Assembly (NCBI GenBank): GCA_033030425.1
Contig: JAUFSD010000004.1
Span: forward strand, 1,612,001 to 1,676,000
Source: Verpa conica
Lineage: Eukaryota > Ascomycota > Pezizomycetes > Pezizales > Morchellaceae
Reading direction: 5' to 3'
Length of the DNA stretch: 64,000 nucleotides
In this document: positions 25,469-36,593 of the stretch, piece after piece
Position numbering within the stretch: position 1 is the first letter of the stretch
How the letters are laid out: every line of letters starts with the position of its first letter
The notes under the pieces: model-generated
The model's database searches: none
Told to the model about the DNA's origin: nothing
Seen by the model: only the letters and a program-made list of their open reading frames with translations
Position numbers and translations under genes: made by a program

Positions 25469-27965
25469 CTAGACCATAACAAACCCGCCCATTCCATCCA
25501 GACCTCCCCCTATCCCTCCAACCTCCACAATCCCATCTTCTCGCCCAAGTTCGTAGCTGACTACACTCCCATCCATGTAAACCATCATCAGCCTCCATCT
25601 CCTTCTCCCCCATACACCTACACCTCCACCTCTATTTCTTCGCCGCTCCTGGACTGGGCTTACTGCAACCCCTAGTAGCGCTACTGATGGGCGTCTTTCT
25701 CTTCCACGATCACTTATTTGGTCTTCGCGTGGAAGGATAGTGTCGAGGCGCATACAGAACGTGTCTCCAACACGGGTTAGCCTAAAGATTGCAGCACGAC
25801 CTTTTTGGGAGGCAGCGATGATGAGAGAGAGGTCAGGAATGCAGTGGACCATGTTGAGACGGTCGATGTCGGCAAGGTATAGGAGAGATGGTAGTGGGTG
25901 TTGCTGGTAAAGTGGAGCGCGGCAGATGACTGTAGGGGTAAGGTATGGAGTGAGTGTAAGTAGGTGGCAGTTCTGTTTTGTTGTTGAGAAGATGAAAGAG
26001 ATAGGTGGCTGGGGTAATGATCAGTATGCTTGTTTAAAAATAGAGCTGGAAAAGTGAGGACATACCTGAGCTGGTTTTTCCTCTTCATCCTCATCCTCGT
26101 CTAGATCGTCATCCTGTCCCTCATCATATGCCTTCCGCCTCCTCCCATCGCTATGGGCTCTACCCGTTTCCCGTGGTGACTTCTCGCCTTCACCTTCGCT
26201 ACCTTGTACCAACCCCGCAGCACGTACGGATTCAAATACTCCTAGCACATTGTCACTCCCTTCGCTATCTTCTTCGAAACTAAACCCAGTTTCTGGAGCG
26301 CCTATGACCGAAGGGGCGACAGAATGGTAGGTAGCCGCTGTTTCACTCTCCTGTGAGTCGGTTGTAGAAGTGAATACACTAGCATCAGTCTCGCTTCCTT
26401 CCTCAGATACTACTCTGGCATGTCTGACTTCAGGGCGAATGAAGACACCCAGCTCGTCCGCACTCCTTTGTACCGACTCTTCCTCTTCTGACTCTTCCTC
26501 GGAATATTCGCTTTCATCATCGTAGCCTCCATCGAGGAGTAGGGGGAAACCAGCAATTCTAGGGGGGATGCGAGAAGATGAGGATATGTCCCAGGCCCGG
26601 GCTTCACGAGAGCGCTGATTAGTAGATGGGTCATAGTAGTCGGTGAGAAGAGTGCGAATATCGCGAATGGGGGTCTTCCGAATTTTAGCAGTGGAGCAAT
26701 CGACACCTGGGGGAACAGGTTTGCCAAGGGCTTCGTAGATGTTTGAGACGGGTTTGAAGGCTTGGGGTTTTAGGAACAGAACGGACCAGCCAGCACTATG
26801 GGAGGGTGTGTTAGTATGTAATAAAGATAATTACATGTTGCCGGGTGCCCGGGAGGAAAATGGGAACTTACGAGTTATACATCGTACATTCCTCCACTGC
26901 ACGCTCTGTGACCACATCCCACAAAATAACAGTTCCATCTATCGACGTCCCCACAAGCCAGCGCCCACTTGGGTCACCTAGGAATGAGATATTCGGGATA
27001 TTGTGGTTGTGGCCAGTGAGCGTTTTGACAGTTTTGTCCTTTACCGGGGACTTCTTCCTCCGCCTACGCTTACAACCTGCACAAATAGAATCACCATCAT
27101 CACCTGACTCGCCACTCTCATCTGGGGACCGAGATTCTGTTCGCCTCCTCCGTCGACGTTTCCGACTTCCGTTATGCGACGAATTGCTGTGCTCCTCGTC
27201 CCCAAGTACTGACTCCTCATCTTCTACATCTTCGGCCCAATTCTCTCCCTCTTCGGGATTCCGCCCAATTGCTAGTTCAAATACCTGGATAAGGTGTGTG
27301 TTTGCGCTCACAGCTAAGAGCCGTCTCTCTTTGTGCAACGCAACACCCCACGCACTCACACGGACACTCAACCGAAACGCGATCCTCCGTAGATCGCGGG
27401 TATACCACGCACAGACATCTCCGTCATCATGAGCGCTAACCAACACCTCCTCGAAACCGAGCTCGCCAACAGTAAGGGAGTTGATAGCGTGTGGTTCTCG
27501 ACTGTCAATAAATCCTGTAGCTGTTGGTAAGGCCTCAGAGGTGAGGGTCGTGTACGGTGTTGCCGTCGGGATCGTTTGGTATGGATACTTGGGTGCGTAA
27601 ACACGAATTGTAGAGCGGACTGCTATAAAGAGATAATTGTGACGTTTTGATGCTGCAACCTAATAGTGAGGTGGGGATGAGTTGGTTAGTTGCGAGGTGG
27701 CAGAGATAGCTGGGGAAAAGGGGGGGGGATGTACGAGGTTGTTGCGCCAGTAGCAAACGTCATCAAGTTCGCTTTAGTAGCGCCATTGTCAGTTTATCAC
27801 TCAGTTACGGGCGAGATTAGAATGCTTACATCTACGGGATTGATATATCATGTTAGCACCAGTGCTTTTAAGAATTTGTGAGAATAGAGGTAGGAATACC
27901 TTCTGTTCGCCTAAAAACGAGACTTCGATCGGCTTGTAGGGCTGCAAATTCTTCCCATTCGCCAT
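25469..27965 (-). CDS. CRT10: CRT10-like WD-repeat protein, 720 aa, six exons including a 2-nt micro-exon
   Basis: Exons: 27965-27900, 27831-27830, 27771-27735, 27659-26872, 26795-26066 and 26008-25469 (2163 nt). The protein starts MANGKNLQPYKPIEVSFLG and continues ELDDVCYWRNNL, SKRHNYLFIAVRSTIRVYAP and VLVSAHDDGDVCAWY. Next come WGVALHKERRLLAVSANTH, the WD motif LVGTSIDGTVILWDV, a long acidic region (residues ~440-540) and a C-terminus with LADIDRLNMVHCIPDLSLII and RWRLMMVYMDGSVVSYEL. This order matches the fungal Crt10 family, which in yeast negatively affects ribonucleotide reductase gene expression, in an E3-ligase context. The 2-nt exon is proposed because exon 1 ends in phase 0 and exon 3 needs two bases; a GTAG acceptor and GTAAGC donor flank the dinucleotide AT at exactly that site. 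The N-terminal splicing is the least certain part. Confidence 0.8.
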
Positions 27966-28991
27966 GTGATTTGCTCCGCGGCCGGTAGAACCGTATAATA
28001 AAAAAATACTTTTCTCGGGGAAACAATTCTGTCAAGGAGGAGGTCCGATAAAGAGGGCCTGAGACAAGAAAGACAGGAAAAGAGCAGATAGAGATGCAGG
28101 TGTAATTATAATATACGTACAAAGAGATTCCCCGGTATGGTTATTGATGGGGGGGGGTTGGAGTAGAGTAGGTAGATATCGAGGCAGCGCAGATAGAAAG
28201 AGGAGTGAGCAGAGATAGGCAGACTTCACAATGGGGTCCGAGTGGCCAACAGCGAGCCAGGGACAGAAAAACAGAGACAGACAGAAGCAGGGAAGGAGGA
28301 AGGAGTAGGATAAAACGAGTGGTGGGGATAGCACAATAAAGCATCGACGGCGAGATTAATAAGGGTTAGGTTTAGACATTGCCCCCAATTAACAATAATT
28401 TCACAAGAGAATAGCAAAGTTGGAAAGTGATATCAACTGGCGATTGGGGAGACGAGATGGTCAGGCGCTCTTTCCGCAGAAAACGGGTAACCAGGGGGGA
28501 AATCTGACCTCGCAACGGCTTCCTCTTGTCTACGATTGTATGCGCATCATGTCTATACTCTAGTTATAAGTTGTAGATAGAATATGCAGTCTTCCACCAC
28601 CTGGGCAACTCAATTGCGATTGTTAATTAAGGGCATCTACTCACCTGTTTCATGTGTCTACTGTGTCAGCTGTCACCCACCGCCCCCCCAAGTGAGGGCT
28701 CATGAGTATACATATATGTAATAGATCACTAATAGGTGCAAGATTTACCCCACCAAAACAGAATAGCTAGCGACAATCCGATTTGCTGGGTGTATATCGC
28801 CATCGTGTTCGATTCATGAACCAAGATCGGACAGTCCAGTCGGCAGTTAGGAACTGAATCACTCAGTAGGGTCCATACAAAGAAGCAAAAAAGACGAGTA
28901 GACACCGCCACAAACGCCAAACGCAAATACTGATGCCACACAGTTACCAGGCCTCCTCGCCTCCAGCTTGTGCTGGAGAGAGAGTGGAAAT

Positions 28992-29029
28992 GGTTGGTTA
29001 CCCGGAGGATTTGCCAACGGGCGACGTCG
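28992..29029 (+). repeat. Duplicated ~40-bp upstream element, copy A
   Basis: It shares two blocks with the copy at 31363: GTTGGTTACCCGG and CCAACGGGCGACGTCG, plus GGATTT between them. GTTGG and CCAAC can pair as an inverted repeat. TTACCCG resembles the Reb1 site of yeast. Function is inferred only from sequence and position. Confidence 0.55.
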
Positions 29030-31362
29030 AGTGGGTACAGTAGCCTAGAAATCAAGCTGCATCTGCGACCAGGTGAATTTTTATCCGGCCCTCGCGTACC
29101 ATGGCTGCTATTAGCTACTCCAAGTGTCCATTCACCCGGCCACCTCCGCCAATGACCGGCTACAGTATGTTGGTATTGACGCAATCACTGTTTATGAAAC
29201 AGGTCTCAGATGACGCAAAATAGTCATGATTTTGATCCAGACTCAGATTTCTACTAAATCACCATCTTGGATTTATAGTCACGGTATTTACAAATTTGCA
29301 AATTTTAGGGTATGTCGCAGTTGGTGGTCTAGATCTTCCTTTTTTGAGACTAGCCCCGTGAGACTTTCCGTCCAGCGGCTACAGATATTAGTAATAAAAA
29401 GGTGTAATAAGTGGTTTTGAGGGTTTATGCTGACCTTCATAAATAACTAGTCGTAATTATTTTGGGTAGAAAAAATGGGTCTAGGAATAGGGGTTCAGGG
29501 ACTGTGTAACCAGTATCGTAAGTGAGGTCCTAAGCATAAAGTTCTAAGCAGAATTAAGGGGTAGTACTAAAACTTGTAGAAAGCCATAGTTAGCCCTAAT
29601 ACTGTGTGCCGGAAACACCCGCGGTATCCTAGAGGTTAACATCTAAAAGCATGTTCGCGTGAAGCGTACATAAATACCTACAGCACGCACAAATCTCTAA
29701 GACACACTAGATCTCTTAGCCACTCGAACAAAACAATATTCCCAAAGAAGTATGATTCAGCTTGCATGGGGTAGCTGACCAAGATCTTCTAATGCATAGC
29801 AACCACATATATGCAGAAGTGAGGACAGGCCTATATCAAGCAATAGCGCCGGGGAAAAAACGTGTAAAAAAAAAGTAAAAAAATCAACCCTCGCGTATAG
29901 CAAGACGAATGAGAAGAGAACTAACAAAGAAAAGAAAAGGGGAAGAGCAGTCTTTTGGATTCCGTTTCACTACCCAGGACTTGCATTTGCATCTGCTATT
30001 CTAGGGCTCTGATTGGACCCGGAATAACACTCCATTGTATAATAGTGGCATATGATAGATTCCCCCTGAAGTTTCTGTAGTAATACGATAATCCATAGTT
30101 ATGCTCCCTAATAAAATTGCTATCTTAGTACTTACACAATAACTGTAGACGGCGGACCTCGCCTAATTAATGGCAAAAAATCTACCAGCTAAAATAATAT
30201 ATTCTGATATACAAACACGAAGTTCACTTGAGAGAGGGTAATAGGAAAGTCAATTTTAAAGATGACTGTAGATATTAGTAAAACACTGCGATCTTAGTAA
30301 AAGTAGTATAATTTTGAGAATAACACATAGTTGACTAAATATACAGCCGTGGGGTGTCAATATGACCCTACTAGGCTTCAGTCAATACAAAAAACTAACC
30401 GATGAACCTACGGTCAAATAACGCTAGTAATCTATCGTATCACAATTATATATTTGACATTAAGGATCTCTGATTTAAATTGAAAATTTAGCTGGATTAG
30501 TAATGAATAGTCTACTACGTTAATTTTTATAGGTTTTTTTTGTGCATTTCTATAATATTTCAGTAGGCCAATGGTTGAGCAGACAAATATTGTAGGAGTC
30601 CCCTTTTGCTAGGGATGGTTTTATTGAGTGTAATATCTATGTTTTCTATATCCGGTGTTTATATTCTATGAATAACTTTATAATGTCTTAGCTGAAAAGA
30701 AGGGTACATGTAGCTCTAAAATCATAGGTTACCCAGGAAAGAAAATCATAACCAAGTTTGGCAAATACTGTATCCTTAAATTAATTATAAATACCAGTAC
30801 AAAACAGCCAAGGTACAAATCTGTACTAGCGACATCAATCAAAATTAGAGGAGTATTTTCCTGTCTCTAGAGCGGACAAAGCCCTCACCATGTAGCTTTT
30901 TCTAACTTATAAAGAAACCATCGTGAGGCTGAATTTAGTGGTAGGAGCCGCTGGTGGAAATAATCTCGTTGTAGCACGATACAAGTTAGGCTTCGTATTT
31001 GACAATACTTGGTTTCACCCTAAGTATTTGGCGGAATGAATACATGTAGCTCAAGACTTACAGCTAAAACTAAGACCGCATATCGAAGCTTATCAACTTT
31101 AGCAGTTCTTCCTAAGTAAACAATCGGTGGGATATACTTGGACAAATAACCATGGGGTCCCGGTGATCACATGACCGATTTGAATCGCAGACTAGTCCAC
31201 GATATAGAATCGGTCACGTGGCACGTTTTAGACCTGGTGAGGGTATAGCACATGTACTGTGCATAGAGAAACCAGATTTAAATAAAATGTTAATTGACTA
31301 AGGCTCCGGAACCCTCTGTACTACGCGGGTAGACAAGGAGCCGGGGTATACCGATCGGAAAA

Positions 31363-31402
31363 GTTGGTTACCCGGTGAAAGGATTTCCAACGGGCGACGT
31401 CG
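31363..31402 (+). repeat. Duplicated ~40-bp upstream element, copy B, in the CLPTM1 promoter
   Basis: Same blocks and orientation as the copy at 28992, but the spacer between the halves is three bases longer before GGATTT and one shorter after it. It ends about 110 bp before the CLPTM1 start codon, which suits a promoter element. Confidence 0.55.
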
Positions 31403-31511
31403 TCTTAATTCCTGCCTGGCTAAAAGAGCCGCAACCACCTCCTTGTGCTCCCCTTCCCTATCCAAGGAACAATAGACCCTCGACAATCTCAATTATCTTT
31501 ACACCTGCAAT

Positions 31512-33682
31512 ATGCCTACACCACAGGCAGCAGCTGCTGCTGGCGACCAGACAGAAGGTGGCAACACTCAAGTTTGTTTCCCCTTTATTTCGACGTTTAA
31601 GAGCCTTAATTCTAACTAGTATGGTCTCCCAGGGTATAATCAGATCTGCCCTCAATGGTATTCTCATCTTTGTAGCTGTCCAGACAGCGTTCAGTAAGTT
31701 GAGCCACTCTCCGGTTCCATAACCAGCTATTGAAAAAATTAGAATATCTCGGTCCCCAGCAACAAGCGGCAAAGGTCAACACCCCATCCACCTTCGAGCA
31801 AGGCGCAAACCCAATCGCCAGGGGTGAGCCGAGCTATCTCTACACTCCCGAAAAAGCGTTCACCCTCTGGCCGACAGACTCACCAATGGATGTATCTATC
31901 TACGTCAATGAACACCTCTCGTTGCCACCGTTCACCCACCCGGTCATGACCGACTCCCTCGTTTTCGACGAGAAGGAATGGCGTCTCGATGACTGGGAAG
32001 ATACTCGAAGTGTCACTGTCGATATCCCCTTCTCTGAACATGTACAAAATAACGGCACTCTTTTCGCTCATATTTTCGTCGCGCGCTCCGGTGCTGTTGC
32101 GGACCCGAGTGATGCGGCTTATGATCCGGCTAAGGCATTTAGAATGGTGAAGTTACTGACTAGATATGCACCGAAGAAGAAGGTTGTTAAGACAAAGAAG
32201 CTGATTGGTGGTACTGGTGAGGAGGAGGATGCTGAAGATGAGCTTCCCCCGGTTCCGGAAGTGGGTCCAAGTATTGCTAGTTACTGGCACTCGAACTTGA
32301 CTCTAGATGTTGTGAGCAATGGTGGTGTGTTGAGTTATAGCACTCTCCCACCACCATTGAGGCAGCATGTAGTACTTGAGTCTACTGGGGCTCGGGATGA
32401 AACTGGAAGGAATGGGTGGTATTATCCGATTTTCTATGTCAATGACTTCTGGTTGTTGAAAGAACACATGGTTGAGATTAACAGCACTGTCAAGTATGTC
32501 CCTGAATTACTTATAGTCTTCTTTATTATTTCTAATCTTGATCCTCCAGGTCTCTTCCAATGCACATCAATCTGTCTCCGACCCCCTTCTGGAAGTTCCA
32601 GATTTACTCTTCTCTTGATGCCTCCTTTAAGCAACAAGCCTCGCAACCCGGTCTTGGCGGTAGCACCAACACCGGTGCCGAACTTGAAGAGTTTAAGCGG
32701 GTACTTATTGAAACCAACATCTACCTTCTCGGTACCACTGCAATTGTCTCCTTACTACACACTGTCTTTGAAATGCTCGCTTTTAAGAACGATATTTCCC
32801 ATTGGCGCAATAAGAAAGACAATGTTGGTATCAGTGTCCGTACTATCCTTGCAAATGTTTTCATGCAGATCGTCATTTTCCTATACCTCCTCGATAACTC
32901 CGAGGGTACCTCTTGGATGATTCTCTTCGGCCAAGGTATGGGTATTGTTCTCGAAGCATGGAAGATCACACGTATGGTTGATGTTAAGATCCGCGCTGTG
33001 GACTCGGTCATACCATATCGGATAACATTCGAAGATAAACATAAACTTTCATCACTCGAGAAGGAAACAAAGGAATATGACGAAGAGGCGTTCAAGTACC
33101 TTTATTGGGTCGCAGTGCCCCTTTTGGCTGCATATGCGGGATACTCACTTGTGTACGATACACATAAGAGCTGGTATAGCTTTATTATCACGACACTTGT
33201 CGGGAGTGTCTATGCCTATGGGTTTTTGATGATGGTACCGAGTTTGTATATTAATTATAGGTTGAAGAGTGTAGCGCACATGCCACGGAAGACAATGATT
33301 TATAAGCTACTAAATACGTTTGTACCCACACATCCACCTTGCTCGAATTACTCGACTGACAATAACTAGTTTTATCGATGATCTCTTTGCTTTTACCATC
33401 AAGATGCCAACACTCCATCGTCTAGCCACTCTCCGTGACGACGTCATTTATTTCATCGCCCTTTACCAAGCCTGGATTTACCGCGTGGATTATCGTCGTG
33501 TCAATGAGTTTGGACAGGGAGGTGACGATGAAGTCGAGGTAGACGACAAGACAAAGGAGAAGCTCGAGGAGGAGCTATTGAAAGCTGAAGCCGAGGAAGA
33601 GGAGGTGAAGGCAATTGAGGTGAAATCAAGTGGAAGTGGGACGGGTGCAGAGAAGGCCAAAGGAGGGAAGAAGAGAAAGTAG
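31512..33682 (+). CDS. CLPTM1: CLPTM1 family multi-pass membrane protein, 650 aa, five exons
   Basis: Exons: 31512-31571, 31633-31693, 31743-32493, 32550-33317 and 33370-33682 (1953 nt). Residues ~24-40 (IRSALNGILIFVAVQTAF) form a first membrane span, followed by a large lumenal-type domain (YVNEHLSLPPF, ASYWHSNLTLDVV, NGWYYPIFYVNDFWLL). Then comes the family core LPMHINLSPTPFWKFQIY, several C-terminal spans (LLGTTAIVSLLHTVFEMLAF, VFMQIVIFLYLL, YWVAVPLLAAYAGYSLVYD) and NTFIDDLFAFTIKMPTLHR. The tail is Glu/Lys-rich and ends KGGKKRK, a possible ER-retention type signal. Length matches the human protein. CLPTM1 proteins reside in the ER and affect membrane-protein trafficking; the paralogue CLPTM1L acts as a lipid scramblase for GPI precursors. 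The fungal role is not established. Confidence 0.92.
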
Positions 33683-34642
33683 ATACTGAGGTCAAGAATG
33701 ACCCAGTTATGGGAGACCTTTCTTGTTTTGTTAACGATACCTTAGAGAAGAGGAAATGATATGATAATTGGGAATTGGTGTCTTGTGTGGTTTTCATACT
33801 TAATTAGTATTTTTTATTATCATAGATCAATTCAAGCCACGAATAACCATAAAAACTGTGTTTTTAGCTCAGGGCGTACCTTTTGTCTTCCTATGCAGGC
33901 TTAGAGCCAGGTATAGGCGAGTGATAATTGGTGAGAAGAGTGCTAAAATGAATTGATTAATCATAATACAAAGGGGAGTGCCAGACAGGCTGGATGAGTT
34001 TTTGGCTTACGATATAATCTTAGCTTCTCCCTAAATCAGTGTTTAATATGTTATTTGGTGACTAGCATCTTAAGCCTATAACTACATGTACATGTACATG
34101 TAGGGATGATCGTGGGGGTCACAATGGTCTGCTTCATTCTACTCAAGTGAAAGATCCCTTCGAGTGAATCTAGTTGCCTCAAATACAAATTATGATCTCC
34201 TGTAAGATTTTAATATTTAACTACTTTTAGGAGAAGTCCCGCATTAACCCCAGGGCAATGTATGTCTTGGTGTGCGGAACCTTCATACGCACCTAGAGAG
34301 TGCCAAGACTACAAAAGATTAAGCTATGGGCATATAAAGCGATATCCACAGGAGGTTACCGGGAAGAGGAGGGGTAGTAGTGGCCCAGACCTCTAGATGA
34401 AGGTTCTTCAAATCCACGCTTTGACCTAAACGAATGTATTCTTTTAGCATCATCTCAAGACATCTAAGATCTTGATATATATTACAACGCCGGGAATTTA
34501 CCGGGTCCCCAAGTGCATATATGACGAATCGACATGTGATATCTCTCCTGTGCCACACCCTACGTAAGCCAAGACAGGCCCCGTTAAACCTTAATTCCTA
34601 CCACGAGCCTCAAAGCATGCGCCCCGCACGTGTGAGGAATCA
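33683..34642. other. Intergenic region
   Basis: It follows the CLPTM1 stop codon and precedes the SDR-like gene. Apart from a 22-bp palindrome near its middle I see only AT-rich sequence with no supportable gene. Confidence 0.5.
34082..34103. repeat. Perfect 22-bp palindrome of ACATGT units
   Basis: The sequence reads the same on both strands, being built of overlapping TACATGTA units. It could form a cruciform or be a simple-repeat by-product. No partner site was seen. Confidence 0.6.
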
Positions 34643-35846
34643 ATGGCCGACCATCCGCAACCCCAACAACAGCCTGACGCGAGACCGGGAGCTCGCGTCT
34701 GGCTCATTACCTCTGCATTCAGTGCCCTCGGCTACGCGGTTGCGAGGGAGGCGCTGAAGGTAGGCGACTGCGTGGTTGCTGGGTGCAAGCGTGGAGAGAT
34801 CGAGCTCGAGCGGCGCGTTAGCGCAGCCGCCCACAATGACGGCGAAGATGACAGTGGGAGGAGTATACAGTATTTGAAGAGAATCGGCGGAGATTCGTGC
34901 GTCGTTGTTGAGTTGGATACTCGGTATTGGTTATCCAGTGCCTACCATCGTGCGGGGCTTGTTTTTCTCATCGACTTAGGAATATACCACTATGCCAGAC
35001 TGCGCTCGCTGAAACGATCCATATCTGGGGACGCGTTGATGTGATTCTCAATTGCGATTCTAAAAGTGGCTCCTCTCTCCCCCCCCCATGGTGAAATACT
35101 ACCCTTTGCAAAAGCACTGACATGTTGTTCGGACTTGTAGCATATGCCGGTACTCTAGAGGAGCTTCTACCTACACAGATTCTAGATCAGTTTGAGACGA
35201 ACTTTTTCGGTCCGGTTAATATGATGAAGTCGGCATTGCCGTATCTGCGTAAACAACGTGGTGGGCATATTGTTAATGTGACTGGTCTGACGGGTCATAT
35301 GGGGACCCCTGGACTATCAGCTAGGTGTGCTAGCGATCATGCCCTTGAAGGGTTTATCGATGTACGCTATGATTAATCTCCCTATTGTTCTATCGCGTAC
35401 CCACGGGTAGTTCTCATGAGATCAATGACAGGCATTAGCGTACGAAATCGCCCCATTCAACATAAAAGTCACCATAGTTCAACCTCCGATAGAAGTCAAG
35501 TACCTTCCCATTACTCCTTCATATCGCTACGTAATCTAGCTAACATGTAGACAGTGTCCTTTTATCGCCCCTTCATTTACAACCCTCGTCACAACCAGCC
35601 TACAATGATCGATCACACCCGTTCAACAGTATAGCAAATCTTCTCTCCTCTGGTCCACAGCCAGAACACGTTCTTTCAGAAACGGTTTCGATAATCTTAC
35701 ATATTGCAGCACTTGAGAATCCCCCGGGGCGGATCGTTGTTGGAAACGATGGCATTGAACAGGTCAAAGATAGGGTAAAGACTGTCTCGGAGGAGCTCGA
35801 GGAGTTTCTAGATGCAAGTCTGGGCGCAGATATCCCTAAGGATTGA
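34643..35846 (+). pseudogene. Degenerate short-chain dehydrogenase/reductase gene
   Basis: The SDR fold is clear: GARVWLITSAFSALGYAVAR, IWGRVDVILN, TYAGTLEELLPTQILDQFET, NFFGPVNMMKSALPYLR, GGHIVNVTGLTGHMGTPGL and ALAYEIAPFNIKVTIVQP. Exons fit at 34643-34923, 34980-35065, 35141-35361 and 35432 onwards. Every key motif is altered: TGxxxGxG is TSAFSALG, NNAG is NCDS, and the YxxxK site is RCASD. Exon 4 runs into TAG at 35537-35539. Family-like C-terminal sequence (PEHVLSETVSIILHIAALEN, VKTVSEELEEFLDASLGADI) continues in another frame to TGA at 35844-35846, with no normal-sized intron to connect them. A 20-bp remnant with GCTAAC and TGTAG at 35531-35550 looks like a shrunken intron. I read this as a dead or pseudo-enzyme copy of a fungal SDR. 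Confidence 0.7.
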
Positions 35847-36593
35847 ATCTCTATTTAACACTATATCTATTGCCTAGAGTGGTGGTTAGACAGAAGATAC
35901 CCACATTTAATTGAACTGTAGTTTCACACATAGACGGACCTAGACTCTATGTAAACATATCTAAGTAAATATCAGCAATTGTCTATAAAGGTAGTCGCTT
36001 TAGAAGTAAGTATCGGGAGAGAACTAGTGCCCATTTTTTTCTCCAGTAGGGGACACCTGCTATGGATACGCGCTCTGGCTAGACCGTACATACATGCTAC
36101 CTCGCCAGGAATGGTATCTTTAACAGAAACCATGATAAGCGGATAAGTGATTTCAGAACTAATAACTTCGCTTAAGCCCCAATACTCGAGTCAGGTGACA
36201 AATACCAGAAAAAATGTTCGTACGATTTTAATCAGGTGTTACTTATATCCTATCCAATTAAATAGTCAAAACGGTCTTCGTAATGGTGACAGCACGGCCT
36301 CCCCCAGGTCACGAGTGATGTCCCGCCAAGACCACGCACACCAGAGACATTTTAGTGGATCGAGAGCTCCCACATGTACCAACCTTACAGCAAGCATCCT
36401 TATCTGTTCACGATACATTCATTAGGCCCAAAAGAGGGTTTGTTATGCTTTATTTGCAGAGGTCCTGGGTGTGAAACAGCAGCCCCAGCCCCCTCGCCTC
36501 GCCCCTTCATAATTCTACACTCCTCCCCCCATCCGGCCCCTTTCCTACAGGTAAATACAAGAAGCTACATTTCACCGAAGAGCATTAAGAACT
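35847..36593. other. Intergenic region
   Basis: It separates the SDR relic from the aspartokinase-like gene. It has C-rich tracts (36480-36545) close to the next start, as in fungal promoters. No gene is visible. Confidence 0.45.

Larger units (their letters stand above)
27966..31511. other. Intergenic desert between divergent CRT10-like and CLPTM1 genes
   Basis: It contains the upstream regions of both flanking genes. 28.0-29.2 kb and 31.1-31.5 kb are less AT-rich; 29.2-31.1 kb is AT-rich and featureless. Two direct copies of a ~40-bp element bound the AT-rich part and are listed separately. A 151-codon open frame (29184-28729, minus) shows no family signature and is not called. Confidence 0.5.

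Noticed and set aside
28729..29184. 151-codon open frame on the minus strand
   Set aside because: No family pattern, no plausible splice partners, and it overlaps the ~40-bp element; composition looks like chance.
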